Source: Aeromonas diversa CDC 2478-85
GTDB taxonomy: Bacteria > Pseudomonadota > Gammaproteobacteria > Enterobacterales > Aeromonadaceae
Direction: 5' to 3'
Length of the DNA stretch: 64,000 nucleotides
Assembly (NCBI RefSeq): GCF_000819805.1
Contig: NZ_CDCE01000034.1
Coordinates: 124,838-188,837, forward strand
The position numbers were made by a program, and so were the translations under genes. This document shows positions 1 to 7,445 of the stretch, one piece after another. The notes beneath the pieces were generated by a model that saw only the letters and a program-made list of their open reading frames with translations, made no database searches and was not told the origin of the DNA. Position 1 is the first letter of the stretch; every line of letters starts with the position of its first letter.

Positions 1-144
1 GCGGCGGCCCTGCTGGCGCAGCTCTGGCAGCGCACCCCGAGCCGCTGGGTCGAGGCCGCCGCTCGCCCCGAGCAGCAGTGGGATCGCGATCGCCTCGCCA
101 TCATCCGGCTGGCAGCAAGGTTGCATTCAGCGCCGGTTCGGTGA
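1..144 (+). CDS. C-terminal end of an unidentified protein (partial)
   Basis: Frame 1 is open from the first base to a TGA at 142-144 and gives a 47-residue C-terminal tail rich in Ala, Arg and Leu, with several Trp and Gln. Codon use matches the GC-rich genes that follow. The start lies outside the window and I recognise no family. The lipoprotein gene begins 34 bp downstream on the same strand, so the two may share a transcript. It could belong to the polysaccharide locus to the right, but nothing in the tail shows this. Confidence 0.45.
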   Translation, partial: AAALLAQLWQRTPSRWVEAAARPEQQWDRDRLAIIRLAARLHSAPVR

Positions 145-178
145 TTGAATCGGGAGAGACACTGCGCCGGAGACCCCT

Positions 179-574
179 ATGACACGCGCCCTCGCCGTGC
201 TGACCGCCTGCCTGCTGGCCGGTTGCAGCACCAAGCCCCAGACCGATCCGGCCGCCACCTTGCAGATGATCCAACAGCTGCGCGGCCAACAGCAGGAGTC
301 GGCCCCGCTCACCCTGGAGTATCGGGAGAGCGCGCTGGTCCTCAACCCCGAGCAGGAGCAGACCCTGCACCGCTATATCGCCGAGCGGGACCCGGCGACG
401 CTGACCCTGAGCGCGGGACCGGCGGATCAGGGGGATTCCCTGGCCGATGCCCGGCTCGCCAGCAATCGGCTGAGCCAGTTGGCCAGGCTGCTGGCGCCCC
501 GCGCCGTGACGCTGGAGCTGCGTTACGATCCGGCGTTGCCGGTCAATGCCCTGCGGGTGGTGTCCCGTCCTTGA
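179..574 (+). CDS. Small predicted lipoprotein
   Basis: The 131-residue product starts with a short hydrophobic segment ending in a clear lipobox, LLAGC (Cys at about residue 16), so it should be lipidated and anchored to a membrane facing the periplasm. The rest is a soluble domain of about 110 residues rich in Leu, Gln and Arg with no motif I can name. It follows the partial gene at the window edge by 34 bp. It is convergent with the small exosortase-partner gene, and the two 3' ends overlap by 32 bp. Function unknown; a role in envelope or polysaccharide work is only a guess from position. Confidence 0.6.
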   Translation: MTRALAVLTACLLAGCSTKPQTDPAATLQMIQQLRGQQQESAPLTLEYRESALVLNPEQEQTLHRYIAERDPATLTLSAGPADQGDSLADARLASNRLSQLARLLAPRAVTLELRYDPALPVNALRVVSRP

Positions 575-1010
575 GCAGCGCAAGACAGCCGGGTGCCAGA
601 CTGATCCGATAGAGTGGCTCCCGTGGCAGCCCCCACCATCCGCGCCAACCCTGGCGCAGCCGATAGGTGACCAGGGGCAGCCCCTCGCGCTGCTGGCCGG
701 CGAAGCGCACTCCCTGCCAATCGCCAGCCTGGCCCAGTGCCAGCCCCATCGCCTCCCGATCCGCCTCGATGGGGAGCACGCTCAGCGGATGAGCGCAGCC
801 GGGGTGCCGAAAGATCCAGCGGGCATAGCTGCCACCCAGAAGCGGCTCGGCCTGATAGGGCATCCATCCCAGCGCAGCCAGCTCGACCATGATGAGGCGA
901 TGGGGCGGCTCGGGTGCCGGGCGCTGATGGCGCCACCAGAGGGTGGCCCCCTGCCCTGCAAGCAGCCCCCCCAGCAGCAGATAACCCGCCAGGACGCGGC
1001 CCGCGCTCAT
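543..1010 (-). CDS. Membrane-anchored exosortase-partner protein (EpsI-like?)
   Basis: This 155-residue protein has one N-terminal membrane segment (about residues 5-24) followed by a periplasmic domain with several Trp residues and an Arg-rich C-terminal half. I chose the ATG at 1010 because it overlaps the exosortase stop codon as ATGA, the usual mark of translational coupling; a longer reading to 1073 would run into the exosortase gene. Many exosortases are encoded with, or fused to, a small EpsI (DUF3485) partner of similar layout, so an EpsI-like role is the best guess. I cannot see conserved DUF3485 residues with confidence. Its 3' end overlaps the convergent lipoprotein gene. Confidence 0.5.
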   Translation of the reverse strand: MSAGRVLAGYLLLGGLLAGQGATLWWRHQRPAPEPPHRLIMVELAALGWMPYQAEPLLGGSYARWIFRHPGCAHPLSVLPIEADREAMGLALGQAGDWQGVRFAGQQREGLPLVTYRLRQGWRGWWGLPREPLYRISLAPGCLALLKDGTPPAGH

Positions 1011-1780
1011 GGCCGCCCCCTGCGCCCGGGCGGCAGAAACAGCAGCAGCAGGATCCCCATCATCACCGACCACTGATAGAGCTGGGCCAGGCCGCCAGTG
1101 TGCAGCAGGCGGTACCAGCCCAGATCCAGGCTCATCAGCAGCAAGCGAACTTGATTGGCCCCCAAATAGATGAGCAGGCAGAGCAGCAGCCGGCCGAGCT
1201 CGGCCCGTGGGGTTCGGTTGTCAAACCAGAGGCGGGCGACCAGCCAGGCGATCACCACCAGATAGAGCTGGGCAAAGGAGGAGCACCCCTTGAGCACCAC
1301 GAGCGTGTGGCCCCCGGCCCGCGCCACCCGGTTGCCCTCTATCTGGGGGGCCACACCCAGCAGATCCAGCCACAGCGCCACGCCCCTCGCATCCAGGGTG
1401 AGCAACCAACCGGAGAGCAGCCCAAACAGCTGGTGCCCCCAAAGCACAGCCAGGGTGAAGGCCAGGGCGATGGCGAGCATGGCGCGCTCCCTCCGCTTCG
1501 CGCGTGGAAAGAGGCTGGCCAGCATCAGCAAGGTGGCGATGGCGCGCAAGGTGGCGCTCGGGATCAGCAGCAGCGGCGCCACCAGGGCGATGATCCCGGG
1601 CGAAACGCAAAGCTGGGGTGCACTTTGCAATGCAATTGCAAACCACATGGCCAGCAGCAGCACAACCAGCAGGCTGACGTTGTGATAGTTGAACCAGGCG
1701 CTGAGCCACTGGGCGATGAGGCCAAGCAGCAGCCACCAGGGGGCCCAGCGCCAGCTGGGGAGAGCGACACGCTCGGCCAT
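1007..1780 (-). CDS. Exosortase/archaeosortase family membrane transpeptidase
   Basis: The 257-residue product is almost entirely hydrophobic, with about seven or eight membrane segments. The exosortase catalytic triad is visible: Cys166 in KGCSSF, Arg212 in ANQVRL and His227 in LLHTGG. Such enzymes are thought to cleave C-terminal sorting tails of exported proteins and transfer the proteins to an envelope acceptor, often alongside exopolysaccharide genes. The ATG at 1780 is preceded by GAGGAG six bases away, so I prefer it to the upstream ATG at 1870. It is divergent from a vWA protein that carries a matching tail, and coupled to the small partner gene downstream. A sigma-54-like promoter lies at 1813-1828. 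Confidence 0.8.
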   Translation of the reverse strand: MAERVALPSWRWAPWWLLLGLIAQWLSAWFNYHNVSLLVVLLLAMWFAIALQSAPQLCVSPGIIALVAPLLLIPSATLRAIATLLMLASLFPRAKRRERAMLAIALAFTLAVLWGHQLFGLLSGWLLTLDARGVALWLDLLGVAPQIEGNRVARAGGHTLVVLKGCSSFAQLYLVVIAWLVARLWFDNRTPRAELGRLLLCLLIYLGANQVRLLLMSLDLGWYRLLHTGGLAQLYQWSVMMGILLLLFLPPGRRGRP

Positions 1781-1812
1781 AGCTTGCTCCTCGGGGAGAT
1801 TGGTGCAGAGAA

Positions 1813-1828
1813 AGCAAGAAGCACGCCG
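1813..1828 (-). promoter_or_regulatory. Possible sigma-54 promoter for the exosortase gene
   Basis: Read on the minus strand the site is CGGCGTG, four bases, TTGCT, with GG and GC separated by exactly ten bases. It matches 9 of the 12 consensus positions (TGGCACG-N4-TTGCW). The implied start near 1802 leaves about 22 bases before the start codon, room for the GAGGAG ribosome site. Weaker than the STAS-operon site. Confidence 0.4.
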
Positions 1829-1882
1829 CTGGCACGATTTATCCATTGCCTCCAGGCCAATCATGACCAAGGAGGAGGTGAT

Positions 1883-2710
1883 ATGCGCTATAAACGAGTC
1901 GGCCTGCTGTGCGGGGTGTTGCTCACCCCGCTGTACGCGCAGGCCCTGACCTATGTGGACACCGAGTTGCAGCTCTTGATGGATGTCTCGGGCAGTGTCT
2001 CGGCCAGTGAGTTCAACTTGCAGCTACAGGGATATGTGGATGCCTTCTACAGCAGCGAGGTACAAAACGCCATCCTCGATACCGGTGACGGCAAGACCGG
2101 CTCCATCGCCGTTCAGCTCATCATGTGGAGCGGGGCGACCCAGCAGTCGGTGATGACCGACTGGTTCCACCTCTATGACATGACCTCCATCAACGAGTTC
2201 GCCGCCACCCTGGATGCCCTGGTGCGCCCCTACTCGGGGATGACGGCGCCGGGTTCGGCCATGGCCTTTGGCGGCCTCCAGTTCGATAGCAACGACTTCA
2301 CCTCGGCCCGCCAGGTGATGGACGTGTCGGGGGATGGCATGGCCAATGCGGGGCTGGAAACGGCGACGGTCAGGGATCAGTTGCTGGCCTCCGGGATCGA
2401 CACCATCAATGGCATCGCCATCGGGCAGGATTATGCCGCGGGTGAGCTGCAGCAGTGGTATCTGGATAACATAGCGGGAGGGCAGGATGCCTTCGTCATG
2501 AATGCCACCACCTTCGCCGACTTTGGGACGGCGCTGGAGCGCAAGCTCTCGGCCGAGATCCAGGGGGGGATCATTCCGGAGGGAGCCCTGGCGGCGCCCA
2601 TCGAAGAGCTCCCCCTCCCCGCCCAGCTGTTGCTGGGGCTGCCCCTGCTGCTGGCCTGGCGTTGGCGAGCGAGCTTCACGCCGGTCATGACGACGGGGTG
2701 GGCCGTCTGA
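1883..2710 (+). CDS. Exported DUF1194/von Willebrand A protein with exosortase sorting tail
   Basis: This 275-residue protein has a signal peptide (residues 1-21), then a von Willebrand A fold with a metal-site motif DVSGS (D34, S36, S38) of the DUF1194 type, and a long acidic linker. The C-terminus is a tripartite sorting tail: LPLPA near residue 243, a hydrophobic stretch, then RWR. This is close to the VPLPA-CTERM signal, though about 12 extra residues follow the basic cluster. The ATG at 1883 has an excellent GGAGGAGG ribosome site; an open frame reaching back to 914 is an artefact. It is divergent from the exosortase, and I infer it is that enzyme's substrate. No second candidate substrate is seen in the window. 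Confidence 0.78.
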   Translation: MRYKRVGLLCGVLLTPLYAQALTYVDTELQLLMDVSGSVSASEFNLQLQGYVDAFYSSEVQNAILDTGDGKTGSIAVQLIMWSGATQQSVMTDWFHLYDMTSINEFAATLDALVRPYSGMTAPGSAMAFGGLQFDSNDFTSARQVMDVSGDGMANAGLETATVRDQLLASGIDTINGIAIGQDYAAGELQQWYLDNIAGGQDAFVMNATTFADFGTALERKLSAEIQGGIIPEGALAAPIEELPLPAQLLLGLPLLLAWRWRASFTPVMTTGWAV

Positions 2711-2755
2711 TAGCGAGGGGGGCATTGCCCCCCTCTTCGTTTGACCGCATCGCCG

Positions 2756-4117
2756 TTAGCCCTCAATCCAGCGCTCCGGCGTGATGGCGGGAATGCGGCC
2801 GAGCACGGGCACCCCGGTCAGACGGGCCAGCTGATCCGTGCGGCGCAGGCTGGTGTCGAGCAACTCGCCGGCGATGGCCAAGGAGAGGCCGATGCCGATG
2901 CCCCCTATGATGCCGGCCAGCAGGAAGAGCCAGAGGGGTTTGTTGACCGGCGAGCCCCCCGCATAGGGGCGGTCGATCACCTTGACCCTGTCCCCCTGCT
3001 CAAAGCCCCCCAGCGCTCCCGAGAGACGGCTCTTCTCGAGGCGGATGGAGAGATCCTGATAGAGCTCGCGGCGCACGGCGACGTCGCGCTCCATCCTGGC
3101 AATGGCCTGGGCGACCTCCCCCTCCTGAGTGATGGCGCTGTCGAGGGCGGCGCTCTGCTGATCGATGCCGGCCAGCTCCTGAGTCAGGGCATCGACACGG
3201 GCCTTGGCCTGCCGCCAGCTCTCGCTCTCTTGCAGGGTACCGGGCTCGGGGGTCTTCTGCCGCTCGGCCTTGAGGCGCCCGAGCCGGTAGTTCATGGCCT
3301 GCACTTCGCTGTGTTGCTCGGTGTAGCGGCTGCGCAGCAGCATCAGCTCGCTCTCCAGCTTGGCGATGTTCTCGTCGAGCAGGCGCATGGCATCGCTGCG
3401 GCTGTTGGCGGTCTGGGCCAAGGCCTCACGGGCCACCTCGAGGGCCGTCGCCTTCTCGCTGCGACGACTCTGCAAGTCGTAGCGGCGCGCCGCGTTGAGG
3501 GATTGCTGCTCGGGCAGCGAGGCCGAGTGCTCGGCGCGATAGCCGGCCAGCGCCTGCTCGGCCTCTTGCAGGGCGCTGCTGCGCTCGCTGAGCTGACTCT
3601 GCAAGAAGCGCTCTGAGGTCTCGGCCGACTGCTTGTCGCGGCTGATGATGTTGTAGAGAAAGCGCCGGGAGATGGCCTCGAGCAGATCGGCGCTCTTCTG
3701 GGGGGAGTCTGACTTGACCGTGAGCGCGAGTACCTCATTGCCGATGAGGGAGAGCGAGACGGAGGCCGAGAGCCCCTCGACGATGGCATCACGGGTCTTG
3801 GGCGGCGTCTCGTCGCTGATAAGGCCGCTCTCTTTCGCCACCCCATCCATCACGAAGCGGCTGCGCAGCAGGGCCTCGAGCACCTGAAAGCGATCCTTGA
3901 GGCTCGAGTCGCTCAGCATCAGATCGCGCAGGCTCGGCACCTGGGAGAGCTCCTGGGGCAGCAGAAAGGTGGTGCGGCTCTCGTACACCTTGGGAGAGAA
4001 GAAGCCGACGGCGAGCCCCACCCAGGGGAAGATGAGCACAGGAATGAGGATCCGCCAACGCTGCCGCCAGGCGGCGCAGAGCAATAGATAGAGACGCTGG
4101 CTCCAGCCCTGACCCAT
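2756..4117 (-). CDS. Wzz/GumC-type polysaccharide co-polymerase (SypO-like)
   Basis: The 453-residue protein has the chain-length-determinant plan: an N-terminal membrane segment (about residues 22-42), a long periplasmic coiled-coil region rich in Gln, Glu, Arg and Ala (about 130-370), and a second membrane segment near 395-420 followed by a cytoplasmic tail of about 35 residues. The tail resembles the link region before a BY-kinase but no kinase domain is fused; the CpsD-like gene at 13239 may supply it. Start chosen at 4117, preceded by AGGAGG. It faces away from the glycosyltransferase operon, with a sigma-54-like promoter between them. SypO of Vibrio fischeri is the closest functional parallel I know. 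Confidence 0.82.
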   Translation of the reverse strand: MGQGWSQRLYLLLCAAWRQRWRILIPVLIFPWVGLAVGFFSPKVYESRTTFLLPQELSQVPSLRDLMLSDSSLKDRFQVLEALLRSRFVMDGVAKESGLISDETPPKTRDAIVEGLSASVSLSLIGNEVLALTVKSDSPQKSADLLEAISRRFLYNIISRDKQSAETSERFLQSQLSERSSALQEAEQALAGYRAEHSASLPEQQSLNAARRYDLQSRRSEKATALEVAREALAQTANSRSDAMRLLDENIAKLESELMLLRSRYTEQHSEVQAMNYRLGRLKAERQKTPEPGTLQESESWRQAKARVDALTQELAGIDQQSAALDSAITQEGEVAQAIARMERDVAVRRELYQDLSIRLEKSRLSGALGGFEQGDRVKVIDRPYAGGSPVNKPLWLFLLAGIIGGIGIGLSLAIAGELLDTSLRRTDQLARLTGVPVLGRIPAITPERWIEG

Positions 4118-4154
4118 GTTCTGTCCTCCTCTGCTATCGACCATGTCCGGTGCA

Positions 4155-4170
4155 AGCAAGATTGAGGCCG
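4155..4170 (-). promoter_or_regulatory. Possible sigma-54 promoter for wzz
   Basis: On the minus strand the bases read CGGCCTC, AATC, TTGCT. The GG and GC pairs are ten bases apart and the -12 element is perfect; the -24 element is weak (8 of 12 positions overall). The implied start is near 4145, about 28 bases before the wzz start codon. It sits back to back with a stronger plus-strand match. Confidence 0.35.
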
Positions 4171-4177
4171 AACAAGC

Positions 4178-4193
4178 TGGCATGAGTTTCGCT
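4178..4193 (+). promoter_or_regulatory. Possible sigma-54 promoter for the glycosyltransferase operon
   Basis: The plus strand reads TGGCATG, AGTT, TCGCT, with GG at 4179-4180 and GC at 4191-4192, the exact N10 spacing. Ten of the 12 consensus positions match. The implied start near 4204 lies 27 bases before the chosen ATG of the GT4 gene. Confidence 0.5.
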
Positions 4194-4230
4194 GGATGTG
4201 CTCTCAGGATGGCAATTGGGGGTGAACAAG

Positions 4231-5325
4231 ATGGTCACGACGTCAGGGGCAGTCGCCCAGATAGTGCAACATTTGGCCCCCGGCGGGCTCGAGACCATGG
4301 TGCTCAACATGCAGCAGGCCAGCCCCTGGTCCACCCATGTGATTGCCCTCGAGGGGGATGCCTCCAGCGCCTTTGCCCACTGGTCTCGATTGCCGCTGGG
4401 CTCGGGCGAACTGCACTTCGCCGACAAGGGGCAAGGGGTCACCCCCACCCTCTGCTGGCAGCTGGCCAGGCTGTTCAAACAAGCCCGTATCTCTGTGGTT
4501 CACACCCACCACCTCGGCCCCCTGCTCTATGGCGGCCTGGCCGCTAGGCTGGCGGGGTGTCGCCTGGTCCACACAGAGCACGACGCCTGGTACCTCGACT
4601 CGCCGCGCGCCCGCGCCCTGGCCGGCACGGCCCTGCGTATGCTGCGCCCGACCCTGATCGCCGACGCCGATGAGGTGGCCAAAGGGCTGCGGCGCTGGTT
4701 TCCGTGGGCGCAGCCGACGGTGATCCGCAATGGCATCGACACCACCCGCTTCACCCCGGGCGATCGGCACTCAGCCCGTCAGCGCCTCGCCTTGCCGCTG
4801 CATGGGCCCCTGCTCGGCTGCGCGGCCCGGCTCGAGCCCGTCAAGGATCACGCCCTGCTGCTGCGCGCCCTGCTCATGTTGCCCGATGAGGTGCATCTTG
4901 CGTTGGCGGGGGATGGATCGTTGCAAAATGCACTGCGCGATCAGGCGGTTCACCTTGGGCTGGCGCATCGAGTTCATTTTCTCGGTCAGGTCGAGCAGAT
5001 GCCCCACTTCTATCGGGCGCTCGATCTGATGGTGCTGCCCTCCCTGGCCGAGGGGCTGCCCCTGACCCTGCTCGAGGCCCAATCCTGCAATACCCCGGTC
5101 ATGGCCTTCGACGTGGGGGGCTGCGCCGAGGCGATCTGCCCCGATACCGGTTATCTGCTCGCACAGCGCAGTGACCATGCGTTGGCCACGGCGCTGCGGG
5201 CAGCCCTGCAGCATCCAAGAGGCGGCGCACCCCGGCACTTTGTGCTGCACCATGGCAGCGAGCAGGCCATGGTGGCGGCCTATGGCCGCACCTATTTTCC
5301 CCGGATAGAGGAGCAATGGGCATGA
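4231..5325 (+). CDS. GT4-family glycosyltransferase (SypP-like)
   Basis: This 364-residue cytoplasmic enzyme has the GT-B fold of family 4. The N-terminal half has the GGLE acceptor-side motif near residue 18. The C-terminal half has the sugar-nucleotide region with GDG (near 232) and the EGLPLTLLEA element, whose two Glu residues form the usual EX7E motif. It should add a sugar to the lipid-linked repeat unit. I chose the ATG at 4231, preceded by GGGGGTG; a GTG at 4198 would add 11 residues that do not fit the family and would start upstream of the predicted transcript start. The stop codon overlaps the next start as ATGA. Confidence 0.8.
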   Translation: MVTTSGAVAQIVQHLAPGGLETMVLNMQQASPWSTHVIALEGDASSAFAHWSRLPLGSGELHFADKGQGVTPTLCWQLARLFKQARISVVHTHHLGPLLYGGLAARLAGCRLVHTEHDAWYLDSPRARALAGTALRMLRPTLIADADEVAKGLRRWFPWAQPTVIRNGIDTTRFTPGDRHSARQRLALPLHGPLLGCAARLEPVKDHALLLRALLMLPDEVHLALAGDGSLQNALRDQAVHLGLAHRVHFLGQVEQMPHFYRALDLMVLPSLAEGLPLTLLEAQSCNTPVMAFDVGGCAEAICPDTGYLLAQRSDHALATALRAALQHPRGGAPRHFVLHHGSEQAMVAAYGRTYFPRIEEQWA

Positions 5326-6506
5326 ACACGCTGCTGGCATGGAGCCTGTGGCTGGCCGCCTTCCTGGTGGTCTATCACCATCTGGGTTATCCCCTGCTGC
5401 TGCGATGGGAAGGGCGCGCCGCCCCTGCGCCTGTGCCCCACCGGGTTCGGGGCTATCGCGACCGTGACGAGGATGTGGCGCTGCCCACGGTGACCCTCAT
5501 CATGCCGGTCTATAACGAAGCGGCCCTGATGGAGGCCAAGCTCTATAACCTTATCTGCCTCGACTATCCCCCCTCTCGCCTGCGGGTGGCAGTCCACTTT
5601 GATGGCTGCACGGACGAGAGCGCCACCATCACCCGGGGGCTGCTGACCCGGCCCGAGTTTGCCGGCTTGTCAGTGACCTTGGCAGTCCACGAACGTAACC
5701 GGGGCAAGGTGGCGGTGCTCAACGAGGCGCTGGCCCAGTGTGACAGCGAACTTATCTGCCTGACCGATCTCTCCGCGCTGCTGCCGGCCGATACCCTGCT
5801 GCTGATGGTGGCGCACTTTCAAGATGGCGCCGTCGGCGTGGTGGGCGGCGGTTATCGCTTCTGGCAAGCCGGATCGCCCGGTGAGGAGCGTTACTGGCAC
5901 TATCAGAGCCGCATCAAACTCGACGAGGCCACGCGCGGCGACATGCTGGGGGCGCACGGCGCCTGCTACATGGTGCGCCGCTCGGCCGTGACGACCCTGC
6001 CCGGCGATACCATCAACGATGACTTCATGCTCCCCTGCCTGGCGCTGCTCAGAGGGTTTCATGCCCGCTATGAGCCGCGGATACCGGCGCTGGAGCTGGA
6101 GGTCTCCCATCCCGAGCTGGAGGCCAGCCGCCGCCAGCGGATCGGCGCCGGCAACTTGCAACAGCTGCTGCGCCTGCTCCCCTTGCTCCATCCGCGCCAT
6201 GGCTGGACGGCGCTTAACTTCGCCAGCGGCAAGGGGCTCAGGGTACTGATGCCCTGGTGCCTGCTCTTTATCTGGGGGGCAAGCCTGACCCTGGCACAGG
6301 TACACCCCCTCTACCTGGTCCTGGCCCTGCTGCAGACGCTCGGTTACACCACCCTGGCCCTGCTGCATCTGGCCCGTGCGCCGCTGCCGGGCAAGGTGGC
6401 GAGCCTGCACTATCTGGTGCTCGGTCACTGGTACAACGGTCTCGGTGCGGTGCGCTACCTGCTGCGCCGTCCTCTCATGTGGAAAAAGATGGAGTCATCA
6501 CGATGA
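5322..6506 (+). CDS. Membrane GT2-family glycosyltransferase (SypQ-like)
   Basis: The 394-residue protein has one N-terminal membrane segment, a GT-A catalytic domain (about residues 50-285) and three or four C-terminal membrane segments. Visible motifs include MPVYNEA, the nucleotide-sugar Asp in HFDG, a DLSA element in the usual DxD position and a DD pair in NDDFMLP. It therefore resembles processive or membrane-bound GT2 enzymes such as IcaA or SypQ, but lacks a clear QxxRW. The ATG at 5322 overlaps the previous stop as ATGA and is spaced correctly from GAGGAG; the ATG at 5316 is too close. It overlaps the sugar-transferase start the same way. Confidence 0.78.
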   Translation: MNTLLAWSLWLAAFLVVYHHLGYPLLLRWEGRAAPAPVPHRVRGYRDRDEDVALPTVTLIMPVYNEAALMEAKLYNLICLDYPPSRLRVAVHFDGCTDESATITRGLLTRPEFAGLSVTLAVHERNRGKVAVLNEALAQCDSELICLTDLSALLPADTLLLMVAHFQDGAVGVVGGGYRFWQAGSPGEERYWHYQSRIKLDEATRGDMLGAHGACYMVRRSAVTTLPGDTINDDFMLPCLALLRGFHARYEPRIPALELEVSHPELEASRRQRIGAGNLQQLLRLLPLLHPRHGWTALNFASGKGLRVLMPWCLLFIWGASLTLAQVHPLYLVLALLQTLGYTTLALLHLARAPLPGKVASLHYLVLGHWYNGLGAVRYLLRRPLMWKKMESSR

Positions 6507-7138
6507 AGACAAGTCTCTCCCTGCTTACCCGCCGCCTCAAGCGCGGCATGGATCTGGCCGGTGCCACCGCAGGCCTGGTGATCACAGCCCCCCTCTGGCC
6601 CCTGATCGCGTTGGCCGTGCGCCTCGACTCGCCAGGGCCGGTCATCTTTCGCCAGCTGCGTATCGGCACCGCCTTGCCCGATCGCAGCACCCTCTTTTAC
6701 ATGCTCAAGTTTCGCACCATGCGTAGCGACGCCGAGCAGCAGAGCGGGCCTGTCTGGTGCCAAAAGGAAGATCCCCGCATCACTCGGGTGGGCCGCTTCT
6801 TGCGCCGCAGCCGTCTCGATGAGCTGCCCCAGCTTATCAATGTGCTGCGCGGCGAGATGTCCCTGATTGGGCCGCGTCCCGAGCGGCCCGGTATCGCCAA
6901 CCGCCTGGAGGGGGCCATCCCCTTCTTTATCGAGCGCACCTACGAGGTGCAGCCGGGGATCACCGGCCTGGCCCAGGTGAAGCAGGGCTACGACGAAGAT
7001 CTGGCCAGCGTGCGCAGCAAGCTCGCCTTCGATCTCGCCTACATAGTCCAGCTGCACCACCCCTGGCGCTGGTTGCTGCAGGATCTGACCATCGTCTGGC
7101 TCACCCTGATGGTGATGGTGGGGCTCAAGGGTCGTTAA
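6503..7138 (+). CDS. Undecaprenyl-phosphate sugar phosphotransferase (SypR-like)
   Basis: This 211-residue bacterial sugar transferase should start repeat-unit synthesis by moving a sugar-1-phosphate from a UDP-sugar to undecaprenyl phosphate. It is the short monotopic type: an N-terminal re-entrant hydrophobic segment (about residues 20-40) and a catalytic domain with KFRTM, SRLDELPQ, the active-site region LIGPRPERP and PGITGLAQV, all typical of the PglC/WbaP catalytic core. It is the last gene of a three-gene operon with ATGA overlaps and is followed by a GC-rich palindrome. No flippase or polymerase is present in the window. Confidence 0.85.
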   Translation: MKTSLSLLTRRLKRGMDLAGATAGLVITAPLWPLIALAVRLDSPGPVIFRQLRIGTALPDRSTLFYMLKFRTMRSDAEQQSGPVWCQKEDPRITRVGRFLRRSRLDELPQLINVLRGEMSLIGPRPERPGIANRLEGAIPFFIERTYEVQPGITGLAQVKQGYDEDLASVRSKLAFDLAYIVQLHHPWRWLLQDLTIVWLTLMVMVGLKGR

Positions 7139-7143
7139 TCTCG

Positions 7144-7163
7144 GGGGCGGAGCGCTCCGCCCC
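7144..7163 (+). terminator. GC-rich palindrome after the glycosyltransferase operon
   Basis: A perfect 20-base palindrome (GGGGCGGAGC and its complement) starts 5 bases after the sugar-transferase stop. Only a broken T-tract follows (TTCGCTTT), so it may terminate weakly. Confidence 0.5.
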
Positions 7164-7445
7164 TTCGCTTTGCTCTCATCGCGTTAGTTCTCCCCCGCAA
7201 CGCTTTCCTGGTTAAGGGCCGGCATAGGCTTATCGTATGGTGGGCCATGCGTCGGTTGACTGAGTGGGATAGCGGGCGTCAACTCTGCTGGTGCTGCCCA
7301 CCCTCTCTTATCACGGCACCTGTGTCGGATAACCACGCCTTCGACGTCTCGCCCCTTGATGACACGCTGGCACAGCAGTGCGCGCAGGCGGTGAGCCACG
7401 TACAGCAGGAGACCTGGGTGAAGGTATTTTCTGACGGGCGTTGGG
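7164..7445 (+). other. Intergenic stretch without a recognisable gene
   Basis: About 280 bases separate the sugar-transferase terminator from the convergent histidine kinase. A plus-strand frame from 7247 could encode about 80 residues but runs through the kinase stop codon, lacks a ribosome site and matches nothing I know. A minus-strand frame at 7184-7399 is no better. It may be a decayed gene. Confidence 0.3.

Noticed and set aside
914-1882. N-terminal extension of the vWA protein by more than 300 residues
   Set aside because: It is antisense to the exosortase, of low complexity (Gln- and Pro-rich), and the ATG at 1883 has both a strong ribosome site and a signal peptide.
1781-1882. Sigma-54 promoter for the vWA gene on the plus strand
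   Set aside because: GG-N10-GC pairs exist at 1793 and 1802, but their -12 elements (GTGCA, AAGCA) and -24 elements are poor. TGGCACG at 1830 has no GC at the right distance.
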